From the NCBI RefSeq assembly GCF_020171785.1, contig NZ_JAIVAE010000010.1, positions 1 to 64,000 of the forward strand: a DNA stretch of 64,000 bases, given 5' to 3'. A model generated the notes under the pieces. It was not told where the DNA came from and made no database searches. It saw only the letters and a program-made list of their open reading frames with translations. Made by a program: the position numbers and the translations under genes. This DNA comes from Guptibacillus hwajinpoensis. Its GTDB lineage: Bacteria > Bacillota > Bacilli > Bacillales > Guptibacillaceae. Within the stretch, counting starts at the first letter, position 1, and every line of letters starts with the position of its first letter. Below are positions 53,166 to 62,280 of the stretch, in pieces.

Positions 53166-53190
53166 GACTTTATGGAAAGGATGACATAAA

Positions 53191-53463
53191 ATGAAACGGT
53201 ATCAGTTTATCGTGAAAGGAAGAGTCCAGGGTGTTGGATTTCGTGCTTTCACACAGCAAAAAGCAGCTCAGCTTGGCCTAACTGGGTATGTGATGAACCA
53301 GATGGATCATTCTGTAGAAATTGAAGCACAGGGTGAAGAGAACACACTTACAAAGTTTCAATCTGCCTTACAAAATGGCAGTCCCTTTTCAGCTGTTGAT
53401 GAAGTTCAGGTGAACGAAAAACAAGTCCATGACCACGAGCGCTCCTTTTCCATTAGATATTAA
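53191..53463 (+). CDS. acyP: Acylphosphatase
   Basis: 90 residues, ATG after GGAAAGGATGACATAAA. Hydrolyses acyl phosphates. The active-site loop VKGRVQGVGFRAF (Arg20 region) and the catalytic Asn in GYVMNQMDHSVEIEAQG are both present. Matches B. subtilis YflL in size and rough map position. Confidence 0.95.
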   Translation: MKRYQFIVKGRVQGVGFRAFTQQKAAQLGLTGYVMNQMDHSVEIEAQGEENTLTKFQSALQNGSPFSAVDEVQVNEKQVHDHERSFSIRY

Positions 53464-53528
53464 TAGGCATTCTAACCTCTTTCCACTATAATAAAAGAAA
53501 AAGTTAGTTGAATTACGGAGGTAGTGAG

Positions 53529-54317
53529 TTGGTAGAAACAACTTTTTTTTCACATAGTGAAACAGTTAGGGCTCTTAACAGTTTAGGAGATAATATATTC
53601 GTATGCGATTTAGACTTAAGAATAGTCTGGTTTAATGACCAGGCCGAAACCTTATTACACTCAATCATCTCTTATTTGCATATTAATCATCCTTTAGATC
53701 TGATTGGAAAAAGCATTGCTGAATTTCATCAAAACCCTTCACATCAAAGAAACATTTTACTTCATCGTCTTCCATATGAAAGTACCATCACTTTATTCGA
53801 CCGCTTTGCGGCAAGCATTGTGATATCGGAATACAAAGATGATGCAGGAGTTAAGATAGGATACCTTCTTGTGTGGCGTGATGTTACGGAAAGACAAAAA
53901 GAGCTTCAGGAAACTAAAAAACTAGTCCATGAATTGTCTACTGTCATTATTCCTACAGTAATCGATAATGCCATCCTTATCCCCCTTATCGGGACAATGA
54001 ATGAAGAACGAACAGAAAGGCTCGTTCAAAGGACATTGAATTACTGTGTAACGAACAATACTGATTACGTATTACTTGATTTCTCTGGACTGTCCGAACT
54101 GGATAATAGCTCAGCACAAGTCCTCTGTGAAACGATGACCAAGTCTCTGGCTTTGATGGGTGTTATCGTCGTTTATGTCGGAATTACAAAGCAAGTCGTG
54201 CAGTGGCTAATGAACCTTAACTTAGATCCGACTATCCCCACTTTTGCTACATTTCGTCAGGGCATTAACCATGTTGTCAATCTTGAAGGTTACTCGCTCG
54301 TTTACGAGAAAAGATAA
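53529..54317 (+). CDS. PAS-STAS sensor, RsbR-like
   Basis: 262 residues from TTG 53529, seven bases after GGAGG. An N-terminal PAS-like domain (about 10-125: LGDNIFVCDLDLRIVWFNDQAE…GYLLVWRDVTERQ), then a STAS domain (about 140-250: VIIPTVIDNAILIPLIGTMNEERTERL, YVLLDFSGLSEL). The PAS domain lacks the LOV Cys motif, so it probably senses something other than light, or heme or a small ligand. It resembles RsbR paralogues that build the stressosome together with YtvA. Confidence 0.85.
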   Translation: MVETTFFSHSETVRALNSLGDNIFVCDLDLRIVWFNDQAETLLHSIISYLHINHPLDLIGKSIAEFHQNPSHQRNILLHRLPYESTITLFDRFAASIVISEYKDDAGVKIGYLLVWRDVTERQKELQETKKLVHELSTVIIPTVIDNAILIPLIGTMNEERTERLVQRTLNYCVTNNTDYVLLDFSGLSELDNSSAQVLCETMTKSLALMGVIVVYVGITKQVVQWLMNLNLDPTIPTFATFRQGINHVVNLEGYSLVYEKR

Positions 54318-54348
54318 AAAAGAAGCTGAACGATTCAGCTTCTTTTTT
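54316..54348. terminator. Bidirectional terminator
   Basis: AAAAAAGAAGCTGAA / TTCAGCTTCTTTTTT hairpin between the PAS-STAS gene and the convergent hydroxylase gene. Confidence 0.92.
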
Positions 54349-54358
54349 GTGCTACATT

Positions 54359-55672
54359 TTATACTAATTTGTTGTTATCTTTACTAGAAAATTGTTGGAA
54401 AACCGTATTAGTGTTCACTTTAAAAAGAGATTTTCCTGCTACAGCATTTAACACTCGCTTATTTCGCTCGACTGAAAGAGCCAGGTTCGTAGCTCCCGTT
54501 CCATGTGAATGATCTAGGTTTGTTAAGGAAAAAATGTGATTCACTCTTCCGTCTTTAAAAACGAGTTGTTGATCTCGTTCCACTTTAAACCGCTTCTCAT
54601 CTTCCCATTCAATTTCATTCTCTATACGTTTAAACCATTCTGGAAAATGAGGCTTGTATCCAGTAGCCAGAACAATTTTTTCGGTTTTGACCTCGAACTC
54701 ATTGTCCTCTTGCCACTGTCTGCAACTTAACTCATAGTGCCCCTCTGACTTTTCCACTCCATTTACTTCTGCTAACGGTTGAATCATAACGTCTAACGGT
54801 TGCTCAGAAGAGCGATGATAAAGAAGGTGATAAATGTTTTTTAATGTAGATGGATCGATTCCTTTTCTCAATGTACCAAGCGTTGAAAGGGCGTCTTTAC
54901 GAGCGTTAAACGAAAGACCGTGAAAGTAACTCACATAATCAGGCGAGAATACTTCCTGACCTAATTTCGCCGATTCTAATTGAAAGAAACCTGCTGATCG
55001 CGTTAGCCAATTTATCTGATAACCATATCGCTCTTGATCATGAAGGAGATCATAGAATACTTCCGCAGCACTTTGTCCCGATCCTACTACTGTAACGGAT
55101 TTTGATTTTTTTAACTCTTTTTCATGGAAAAGGTAATGATTCGTATGAAGAACGTCTTCAAGTGGATATGATTCAAATCCTTGTGGAATATTTGGTACGC
55201 TCCCTGTACCAAGAACAACGTGCTTCGCTTGAATGACAGCAGAGCGTTTCGTTTTCACATCCTCAATTGTAACGTTATAGGATTCTTTTTCTTGAGCATA
55301 GTTCACATCAATTACTCTTTTACCAAAAAAACAATTTGATAATTTTGATGCTACCCAGCGAGTATAAGCATTGTATTCCTTTCTCGGAATATCTAATTTA
55401 TTAAAAAAATAAAATTGGTAAAGACGATCATGTTCATGTAAATAATTTATAAACGTATAAGGACTTTTTGGATCTGCAATCGTGACAAGATCAGCTAGAA
55501 ACGGAACTTGCAGATCCGCTCCATCAATCAACATGCCTGGGTGCCAATTAAATTCCTCTTTTTGATCAAAATAAATTGCGTCTACTTCTGATTCATCCGC
55601 AAGGGCTGCCATACCTAAGTTAAATGGACCTATCCCAATTCCTACTAGATCGTATTGTTTTGTTGTATCCAC
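54359..55672 (-). CDS. Lysine/ornithine N-hydroxylase family flavoprotein (IucD/SidA type)
   Basis: 437 residues from GTG 55672, ten bases after AAAGGA; GTG 55681 lies too close to that site. FAD motif GIGIGPFNLGMAAL, NADPH motif VTVVGSGQSAAEVFYDLL (about 195), and LATGYKPHFP near 335 are the family signatures. These enzymes hydroxylate the side-chain amine of lysine or ornithine for hydroxamate siderophores. No siderophore synthetase (IucA/IucC or NRPS) is encoded in this window. Confidence 0.9.
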   Translation of the reverse strand: MDTTKQYDLVGIGIGPFNLGMAALADESEVDAIYFDQKEEFNWHPGMLIDGADLQVPFLADLVTIADPKSPYTFINYLHEHDRLYQFYFFNKLDIPRKEYNAYTRWVASKLSNCFFGKRVIDVNYAQEKESYNVTIEDVKTKRSAVIQAKHVVLGTGSVPNIPQGFESYPLEDVLHTNHYLFHEKELKKSKSVTVVGSGQSAAEVFYDLLHDQERYGYQINWLTRSAGFFQLESAKLGQEVFSPDYVSYFHGLSFNARKDALSTLGTLRKGIDPSTLKNIYHLLYHRSSEQPLDVMIQPLAEVNGVEKSEGHYELSCRQWQEDNEFEVKTEKIVLATGYKPHFPEWFKRIENEIEWEDEKRFKVERDQQLVFKDGRVNHIFSLTNLDHSHGTGATNLALSVERNKRVLNAVAGKSLFKVNTNTVFQQFSSKDNNKLV

Positions 55673-55854
55673 TATTTCCACGTCCTTTTATCTACATTAC
55701 AAATTCAATTGATTTGCTTGATCGAAACACTTGGATGCTCGCATATCTTGTTTTACCCTATTTCTGCCACTTTTAACTCTTAAAATACATATTCATCCCC
55801 CATCATTTATACCGCCCTACTATAATGGTTATTATTAACAGGAGAGGATTTTTA

Positions 55855-56054
55855 ATGATGACGAACTACGCATTCGAATTATACCTAACTGAGGTAGATC
55901 AACCTTTTTCAGGATGGGACTTTTTTATATCACAGACATGGAACGAGTAAGTGCCACTCCGCTTCCATGGTCTTACACTTCTTCAGTGATTAAACCATTC
56001 CGAATAAGTGAGAACGAAGTTGAAGATTGGCTACAAAAAAGAAGCGCGCAGTAA
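55855..56054 (+). pseudogene. Remnant of a SAM-dependent methyltransferase gene
   Basis: After AGGAGAGGATTTTTA, an ATG opens MMTNYAFELYLTEVDQPFSGWDFF, then ends at TAA 55950. A shift of frame in the T6 tract at 55921 continues as YITDMERVSATPLPWSYTSSVIKPF, and then ISENEVEDWLQKRSAQ to TAA 56054. The reading FSGWDF-YIT…PLPWSY is how many Bacillus class I methyltransferases begin, but the SAM-binding core is absent, so a frameshift and a large internal or C-terminal loss are inferred. Confidence 0.65.
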
Positions 56055-56068
56055 GCTTGCGCGCTCTT
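56036..56068 (-). terminator. Terminator of the ABC exporter operon
   Basis: Minus strand GAGCGCGCAA / TTGCGCGC-type hairpin (AAGAGCGCGCAAGC…TGCGCGCTTC) followed by six T. Confidence 0.82.
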
Positions 56069-56858
56069 AGTCAGCACTAACCGCTTTTGAGGCACTTATC
56101 GCTGAGAAGCTAATCGTAATGGCACATAAGAGTGCAATCACTAAGAATCCCCTAACAAGTGGCCAGGCTTCCCACCCGTCAATGAAAACCGACCGCATGG
56201 CTTCAAATAAGTAGGTCGTTGGATTAATCGTTGCTGCTACTTTTAACCAACCTGCTTCGATTAATTCATAAGGTACGAAAGTCGTACTTAGAAATATAAG
56301 TGGAAAAAAGACGAAAGTACCGGCCTGTGCGGATTGGGCATTTTTTGTTCTTAGTGCCACACCAACTGAATACCCCGCAAATGCAAGCCCCCAACCAAGC
56401 GTTAACAATAAAACAACGATTACTCCGCCAAACCCAGCTGCCACTTCTAGACCAAGAAAATAAGCGACAACTAGGATTAAAACCGTTTGAATCAGCAGCT
56501 GTAGCATCCCTGCAATAATCGGTCCAAGAACAATTGCGAGCCTTGAAGAAGGTGTAAGAAGAAGACGTGAAAAATACCCATTTTCTAAATCCTTCACAAG
56601 AGCTTGCCCCGCACCACCTGCTCCTCCAATCGCTGCTGAAACGATTGATACTGGTAAAATAAACGCCAGGTAATTGGCTCCTTCAAATGCCGGAAGCTCT
56701 GAGATTCCGCTTAAACCTCCTTCATACACAAACAGGAAGAAAAGACTAATAATGAGGTTAGGAATAAAGATTAATGGATTTCGAATGATCGTAATGATAC
56801 TCCTTTTTGTAAATACAAATGTATCCACGAGAAAAGAACCCTTTTTTTGTTCACTCAT
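56067..56858 (-). CDS. ABC-2 type exporter permease (DrrB-like)
   Basis: 263 residues from ATG 56858, four bases after the ATPase stop; the longer reading overlaps the ATPase. Six membrane helices with an ABC-2 signature GGAGGAGQALVKDLENGYFSRLLLTPSSRLAIVLGPI (about 75-110). Daunorubicin-resistance-type exporters have one ATPase and one such permease, as here. Substrate unknown. Confidence 0.9.
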   Translation of the reverse strand: MSEQKKGSFLVDTFVFTKRSIITIIRNPLIFIPNLIISLFFLFVYEGGLSGISELPAFEGANYLAFILPVSIVSAAIGGAGGAGQALVKDLENGYFSRLLLTPSSRLAIVLGPIIAGMLQLLIQTVLILVVAYFLGLEVAAGFGGVIVVLLLTLGWGLAFAGYSVGVALRTKNAQSAQAGTFVFFPLIFLSTTFVPYELIEAGWLKVAATINPTTYLFEAMRSVFIDGWEAWPLVRGFLVIALLCAITISFSAISASKAVSAD

Positions 56859-56862
56859 GCCC

Positions 56863-57807
56863 TCACGCCCTTTCCTTCTGTTCATTCGTGACATTAATAA
56901 AGACATCATCCAAAGATGGAGGTTTTACATTCAATGTTTTCGGCGAAAGGTTATGTTCATCAAGTTTTCGGACGAGATCAGGGAGGAGTTTGGTACCGTT
57001 CTCTGTATAAAGCGTTACCTCATTTTTTGAGCGTTCAATATTCTCTCCAACATCTACAAGAATTTGACCTGCTTGCTCTGCTTCTTCATCCAGTTCAAAT
57101 AAAAGTTGAATGGCATCAAAGCCGAGTGTTCTTTTCAACTCTTCAGCACTTCCAGAAGCTACGATTTTCCCTTGATTAATAATACTAATACGATCTGCTA
57201 ATTGATCAGCCTCTTCAAGATATTGCGTTGTGAGGAAGATTGTCGTGCCTTCTTCTTTATTTAATCTCTTAATTTCTTTCCAAATAGCTTTTCGGTTAGA
57301 AGGATCGAGTCCGGTTGTCGGTTCATCTAGAAAAAGAATTTTAGGCTTATGAACTAACGTTAGAGCGAGATCTAGTCTCCTCCTCATACCACCAGAATAT
57401 TTTCCACATGGGCGATCAGCGGCATCATTTAAGTCAACTAAAGCAAGTAACTCAACAGCTCTTATTTTCGCTTCTTTTTTAGTGAAGCCAAATAACCGCG
57501 CCTGCATTTCAATTAATTCTCTTCCCGTTAGTACCGGATCGATTCCCGTTTCTTGTAAGGCTACTCCAATGTTCCAGCGCACGCGCTCTGGTTCTTCCCC
57601 AACATCAACTCCGCCAATCCGAATGGATCCTGTGGTAGGTTTAACGAGTGTAGTTAAGATCTGAACGGTTGTCGATTTTCCCGCGCCATTCGGACCAAGA
57701 AAAGCAAAAAACTCTCCTTCAGCCACTTCAAAACTGACGCCCTGCACCGCCTTCACATCACCTTTATACGTCTTTACTAGATCTTGAACTGAAATAGAAC
57801 CATCCAT
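56863..57807 (-). CDS. ABC exporter ATPase (DrrA-like)
   Basis: 314 residues, ATG after GAGGGGAGCGGGC. Walker A GPNGAGKST (about 38), signature YSGGMRRRLDLALTL (about 138), Walker B ILFLDEPTTGLDP and the usual Gln in place of switch His in FLTTQYLEEADQLAD, a DrrA-group trait. A C-terminal domain ends TLNVKPPSLDDVFINVTN, also DrrA-like. Partner of the permease downstream. Confidence 0.93.
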   Translation of the reverse strand: MDGSISVQDLVKTYKGDVKAVQGVSFEVAEGEFFAFLGPNGAGKSTTVQILTTLVKPTTGSIRIGGVDVGEEPERVRWNIGVALQETGIDPVLTGRELIEMQARLFGFTKKEAKIRAVELLALVDLNDAADRPCGKYSGGMRRRLDLALTLVHKPKILFLDEPTTGLDPSNRKAIWKEIKRLNKEEGTTIFLTTQYLEEADQLADRISIINQGKIVASGSAEELKRTLGFDAIQLLFELDEEAEQAGQILVDVGENIERSKNEVTLYTENGTKLLPDLVRKLDEHNLSPKTLNVKPPSLDDVFINVTNEQKERA

Positions 57808-58217
57808 GCCCGCTCCCCTCTGTTATCGATACGCTTCACGTCGACCTTCTCTTTTCCACGCTGTTATACATACATTCGCCTCAGAACTACCTTCTCCTTT
57901 AAGCGTGCATGCAAAAAACCTCATCGTGTATGAAGGGGTAATAGTACGAATAAGAAAATTTCGTATGCACTCTATGGTGATACTCGAAGACAAAAATGGC
58001 ACGTCGCTCATAAGCTAGTCAAAAAATCCATGCATACTTTTCCTTTCTCTTATGATTCATTTTGCTTTTTAATTTGTTATAAGTTAATAAGAATAATTTC
58101 CACTAAAAGAATTACTGTTTTCCCCTTTTCAATAAATCCAATGGATGATAACATGGTTGACGGTTAAGGTTTATAGAATAATCCTTATAGAATTTTCATT
58201 AGAGAAAGGATGGTTCG
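57808..58217. other. 410-bp intergenic region without a recognised gene
   Basis: Between the divergent ABC exporter and yflJ. Short open frames on both strands lack ribosome sites and recognisable sequence. It must contain the promoters for both flanking units; I cannot fix a convincing -35/-10 pair. AT content rises towards yflJ. Confidence 0.6.
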
Positions 58218-58343
58218 ATGCATTACGCAAGCAAAGGCTGGTACGTTGAACAGCTTAAAAAACATGATGTACGTTACATTGAAGGACGCAAGACAGAGAA
58301 ATTTAAGAAACACGTACTTGCAGCTCTTCTTGAAAAGCAATAA
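58218..58343 (+). CDS. yflJ: YflJ-like small protein (DUF2639)
   Basis: 41 residues, ATG after AGAAAGGATGGTTCG. The start MHYASKGWYVEQLKKHDVRYIEGRK is characteristic of the YflJ family of short Bacillus proteins of unknown function; many small proteins of this type are spore-related. A strong terminator follows directly, supporting it as a real gene. Confidence 0.85.
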   Translation: MHYASKGWYVEQLKKHDVRYIEGRKTEKFKKHVLAALLEKQ

Positions 58344-58357
58344 ATTGAAGTTCCTAT

Positions 58358-58382
58358 AAAGGGGGACCCTCCCCCTTTTTTT
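58358..58382 (+). terminator. Terminator of yflJ
   Basis: AAAGGGGGA / TCCCCCTTT hairpin plus T run. Confidence 0.88.
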
Positions 58383-58391
58383 ACATACCAT

Positions 58392-59090
58392 CTATCCAAA
58401 GATACATAACGTTTGATACATCGGAACGAATTGGTTTTCTTTCCACTGAAGCGGTGTTGAAAGAAAGCCTAGTCCATCCGCATTGTATCTGCCGATTACC
58501 CTCTGATAAACCAATAATTCATCCACTCCATCACGTTGCAAGTCGATTGGATATACGCCTCCTGGAGGCAGCACGTCACCTGCGATTGGTGCTTTTAATT
58601 GGCCATTCTCCTTATATATTTCCGAAAGATATTCCTTTCCCTTATAAAGCAAACTCACAACGTAACTCTGATTTAACGTTTTATTTTCGACCTTCGCTTG
58701 ATAGTAATCAAGATAATTCACCTCATAAGTAAAAGACTCATAAAAGCTTTGTTGATCAAAAAGTAATTTTAAAGATAGATTGAGATAAGAATACAGAAAG
58801 TCATACGTGATGCCTCCACTTCCTCCTGAATCCGTGCGGACTAATATTTCCTTCACCTTACTCCCTGTAAAATCTCCCAAATAAAGAGTAGGCCGATAGC
58901 CACTACTGCCGGGCAGTGAGAAAGAAACCTCTCTTCCCAAACCGTCATTCTGAATCGTTAACAACACCTCATCGACAAACGGCGTGTCGGGTCCATAAGG
59001 TTTGGTACCAGTAAGACGAACAAGATCTGGTAATCCATTACCTGTTACGTCTCCAATTTGTTGATCTAATAAAATTCGTTCAAGTCTCAT
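58392..59090 (-). CDS. VCBS/FG-GAP-repeat-like protein
   Basis: 232 residues from ATG 59090, right after GGAGGAGGGCAAAGGTA. Three Asp/Gly-rich blade-like segments are visible: GDVTGNGLPDLVRL (about 13), GDFTGSKVKEILVRT (about 71) and DLQRDGVDELLVYQ (about 182), like calcium-binding beta-propeller repeats. No signal peptide is seen, so a cytosolic or non-classical location. Similar proteins are common in Bacillus and uncharacterised. Confidence 0.75.
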   Translation of the reverse strand: MRLERILLDQQIGDVTGNGLPDLVRLTGTKPYGPDTPFVDEVLLTIQNDGLGREVSFSLPGSSGYRPTLYLGDFTGSKVKEILVRTDSGGSGGITYDFLYSYLNLSLKLLFDQQSFYESFTYEVNYLDYYQAKVENKTLNQSYVVSLLYKGKEYLSEIYKENGQLKAPIAGDVLPPGGVYPIDLQRDGVDELLVYQRVIGRYNADGLGFLSTPLQWKENQFVPMYQTLCIFG

Positions 59091-59212
59091 TACCTTTGCC
59101 CTCCTCCCTCTTTTACACAATGTATGTTACTATGAGAACTCTTTTTCATTGTAATGATTTGGAAAGGGAGCTAAACTGGTAAGAGTGACATTATTGAAAC
59201 GAGGATTCGTAT

Positions 59213-60154
59213 ATGAAGAACTTAGAGAATGAACAAACAATCGGTATACTTTCCGGTGCAGGCGCCTACTTCTTATGGGGGGTTCTTCCGCTATATTGGA
59301 AGCTAGTCGGGAGCGTGCCATCTGAAGAAGTACTCGCTCACCGTATCATCTGGTCATTTGTTTTTATGTTAATCATTCTAGCTGTGCTCGGGAAAATCTC
59401 TTCTTTTAAAGGTGAACTGTACGCCATCTTTCGCCAACCCAAAAAGCTAATGGCTATTGCCTTTGCTTCTTTATTTATTACAATTAATTGGTTTGCTTTC
59501 ATTTGGGCGGTTAATCACGATCACGTGATTCAAACAAGTCTTGGATATTACATCAATCCTTTAATTAGCGTTCTTCTTGGAATTCTATTTTTAAAAGAAA
59601 GACTGTCATTCTGGCAGCTGATATCTTTCATGCTTGCGACAATTGGCGTATTAAATCTCGTTTTCCGTTTTGGGGAAATACCATGGGTTTCTCTTATTCT
59701 CGCGATGAGCTTTGGTTTATATGGCTTATTGAAAAAGAAAGCAAGGCTTGGTGCTTTAACAGGACTTACCATTGAAACACTACTCATCACGCCGTTTGCA
59801 TTAATCTATTTAATGACAGTGCGCTCTAGCGTTGCGGATGCTTTATATATTCAGGATTCAGTTATTTTCGGTCTATTGCTTGGTGCAGGAATCGTAACGG
59901 CTGTCCCACTCCTTCTATTTGCAAGTGGCGCTAATCGCATCTCTCTTTCCATGATTGGCTTTTTACAATACATCGCTCCCACGCTAATGCTTGTACAAGG
60001 TGTATTTCTTTATGATGAATCATTCACTTCTGTACATGTCGTCAGCTTTACGTTAATTTGGGCAGCGCTCATACTTTTCAGTTTTGCCCGTACGAAATTA
60101 TTCCGTAGAATTGAACCACCTTTCTTTCAAAGAAAACATTCACTAGAATCTTAG
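59213..60154 (+). CDS. rarD: RarD, EamA family transporter
   Basis: 313 residues, ATG after GAGGATTCGTAT. Ten membrane helices; the RarD start GILSGAGAYFLWGVLPLYWKLVGSVPSEEVLAHRIIWSFVF and NWFAFIWAVNHDHVIQTSLGYYINPLISVLLGILFLKERLSFWQ are diagnostic. RarD relatives were first linked to chloramphenicol sensitivity; the true substrate is unknown. It overlaps no neighbour and ends at a shared terminator. Confidence 0.94.
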   Translation: MKNLENEQTIGILSGAGAYFLWGVLPLYWKLVGSVPSEEVLAHRIIWSFVFMLIILAVLGKISSFKGELYAIFRQPKKLMAIAFASLFITINWFAFIWAVNHDHVIQTSLGYYINPLISVLLGILFLKERLSFWQLISFMLATIGVLNLVFRFGEIPWVSLILAMSFGLYGLLKKKARLGALTGLTIETLLITPFALIYLMTVRSSVADALYIQDSVIFGLLLGAGIVTAVPLLLFASGANRISLSMIGFLQYIAPTLMLVQGVFLYDESFTSVHVVSFTLIWAALILFSFARTKLFRRIEPPFFQRKHSLES

Positions 60155-60157
60155 CAA

Positions 60158-60202
60158 GACAACAAGCCCCGCTTCACTTCGAAGAGGGACTTGTTGTTTT
60201 TG
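60158..60202. terminator. Bidirectional terminator
   Basis: ACAACAAGCCCC / GGGACTTGTTGT hairpin with T run between rarD and convergent yqjF. Confidence 0.8.
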
Positions 60203-60896
60203 TTATCTTTTCAAATGGCCACAAATAGGTTGTCACAGATCTAGAAAAATGAGTGATGTAAGGTTCATGATAGTAATACGACTGAGAGAGGGTATCTCGG
60301 AGAACAGCCACGTCTACTTTTTGGAGCGGCCACTTATCATGCCTAATCTCACCCTGATAAACGTTGTTTTCACGTACGATAAAAAGCCGATCTCTTTCTG
60401 TCAGCCAGTAATCAAGATTTCCTTCTGTTGTCTCGAAGCTATCACCTACTGGTTCGTAAATAATGTGATAATCGGCTTGTTTAGCATCTTTATGGGTTCG
60501 TGATGACCAGAAACTAATTTGGTTTCCATCGCTTTTTTTACCCATCTTTGCGTGAAAGTATGGAAGGTGAAAAAAATTTCTAGCAATCGCTACACCTGCT
60601 TTATGACTAGCATCAAGGCTAAAGAAATATACTCCACGCTTTTCACCATATTTCACATACGTTCGAACATTCAATTCAAGTAGTCTTGAAGCAAATGGAA
60701 CCGAAGGCAATCCTCTAAACCGAATATGGGTCATTTCAAATGGAACGATCCCTATCCATGCTTTTCCATCAAACGTATCAACTTCTAATTGAGGTGGAAG
60801 CATTGATTGAAGCCAGGAGGGGTCAACGGACCAGTGCAAGAATAAGAGGTCCTCCCAAGTTTGCTTCATAATCCATCCGGTTAATCTTTGACTCAA
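60174..60896 (-). CDS. yqjF: YqjF family protein (DUF2071)
   Basis: 240 residues; TTG start at 60896, eight bases after AGGAGG. The family pattern is clear: W…LLFLHWSVDPSWLQSMLPPQLEVDTFDGKAWIGIVPFEMTHIRFRGLPSVP at the start, LELNVRTYVKYGEKRGVYFFSLDASHKAGVAIAR in the middle. Fold related to acetoacetate decarboxylase; the function of YqjF is unknown. Confidence 0.92.
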   Translation of the reverse strand: MSQRLTGWIMKQTWEDLLFLHWSVDPSWLQSMLPPQLEVDTFDGKAWIGIVPFEMTHIRFRGLPSVPFASRLLELNVRTYVKYGEKRGVYFFSLDASHKAGVAIARNFFHLPYFHAKMGKKSDGNQISFWSSRTHKDAKQADYHIIYEPVGDSFETTEGNLDYWLTERDRLFIVRENNVYQGEIRHDKWPLQKVDVAVLRDTLSQSYYYHEPYITHFSRSVTTYLWPFEKITKTTSPSSK

Positions 60897-61125
60897 TTGC
60901 CTCTCCTCCTCTCACATGTATCATAACCAATTGCGGCGTTTAGAACCATTTGAATGTGCTCTCAACTAAATATCCCCCTCTATCCTGGGTAACCTAACAA
61001 ATAACACTTTCCATATTTAGAATGCGAATGTTTTGATGAACTGTAATGTTTTATGGTACCGTTTAAGTGGAACAGCTTAGATAGGAAATGAATGAAGCAT
61101 CAATCATATAATGGAGGGATTATGA

Positions 61126-62157
61126 ATGAGTAAACAAAGACAAATTCATCTAGCAAAACGACCAGAAGGTATGCCTTCAATGGAACACTTCAACATTGTT
61201 GAAGCGGATATTCCATCTCCGAAAGATGGAGAAGTTCTTCTGCGCGCACTATACCTTACAGTAGACCCTTACATGAGAGGTCGTATGAGAGATGCAAAAT
61301 CATACGTCGCACCATTCCAAGTAAATGAACCATTAAATGGTGGTGTTGTAGCTGAAGTAGCAGAATCTAAATCATCACACTTTAATCAAGGTGACGTCGT
61401 GATCGGGCACTTGAACTGGGAAGAATATTCAGTAGTTAACGAAAAACACCTTCGCAAAATCGACCCAAGTGTTGCACCAATTACTACGCACCTTGGAATT
61501 CTCGGCATGCCAGGGCAAACGGCTTATTTCGGTCTTTTAGATATCGGTCAACCTAAAGAGGGCGAAACAGTAGTCGTCTCAGGCGCTGCTGGAGCAGTAG
61601 GCTCTGTAGTTGGTCAAATCGCTAAGATCAAAGGCTGCCGTGTCGTTGGAATTGCTGGTTCTGATGACAAGATTGATTATATTAAAAACGAGCTTGGCTT
61701 TGATGAAGGCATTAATTACAAAACACAGGATGTCTATCAAGCATTAAAAGACGCTTGTCCAGACGGCATTGACGTCTATTATGAGAACGTTGGTGGCGAA
61801 ATTGGCGATGCCGCTATTAGCTTACTAAACAAATTTGCTCGCGTCCCTGTATGTGGCGCTATCTCTTCTTACAATAATAAAGAAGCAGATCTTGGTCCAC
61901 GCGTTCAAGGTAAACTAATTCAAACAAGTTCTCTCATGAAAGGCTTTGTTGTTGGCGACTATTCTGATCGTTTTAATGAAGGTGCTGAACAACTTGGTAA
62001 ATGGCTACAAGAAGGCAAATTAAAATACGAAGAAACAATCGTAGAAGGATTCGAAAACGTTCCAAATGCATTCCTTGGCCTTTTTGAAGGTAAAAATCTT
62101 GGAAAACAACTTGTTAAAGTGGCAGATCCAGAATATGCTACACTTCCTAATCGCTAA
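61126..62157 (+). CDS. yfmJ: NADP-dependent oxidoreductase, MDR superfamily (YfmJ type)
   Basis: 343 residues, ATG after GGAGGGATTATGA. Zinc-free medium-chain reductase of the curcumin/prostaglandin reductase group. Opening QIHLAKRPEGMPSMEHF, LTVDPYMRGRM, GMPGQTAYFGLLDIG, Rossmann VSGAAGAVGSVVGQIA and YYENVGGEI are all present. Reduces alkenals or similar carbonyls with NADPH. Matches B. subtilis YfmJ. Confidence 0.94.
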   Translation: MSKQRQIHLAKRPEGMPSMEHFNIVEADIPSPKDGEVLLRALYLTVDPYMRGRMRDAKSYVAPFQVNEPLNGGVVAEVAESKSSHFNQGDVVIGHLNWEEYSVVNEKHLRKIDPSVAPITTHLGILGMPGQTAYFGLLDIGQPKEGETVVVSGAAGAVGSVVGQIAKIKGCRVVGIAGSDDKIDYIKNELGFDEGINYKTQDVYQALKDACPDGIDVYYENVGGEIGDAAISLLNKFARVPVCGAISSYNNKEADLGPRVQGKLIQTSSLMKGFVVGDYSDRFNEGAEQLGKWLQEGKLKYEETIVEGFENVPNAFLGLFEGKNLGKQLVKVADPEYATLPNR

Positions 62158-62165
62158 ACAAATAC

Positions 62166-62194
62166 ACCTGCTCCTTAAACGGAGCAGGTTTTTT
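62166..62194 (+). terminator. Terminator of yfmJ
   Basis: ACCTGCTCC / GGAGCAGGT plus TTTTT hairpin. Confidence 0.92.
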
Positions 62195-62280
62195 GTATGT
62201 GCTCATGCACATAAAAAGACGGTTATCTTTAAGGTGAAGAAGGAATAGTATGTACTATAGACTATTCCAAGGAGGTTCTT

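Noticed and set aside
57806..58018. 70-codon plus-strand ORF between the ABC exporter and yflJ
   Set aside because: Overlaps the ATPase start, lacks a ribosome site and shows no recognisable family.
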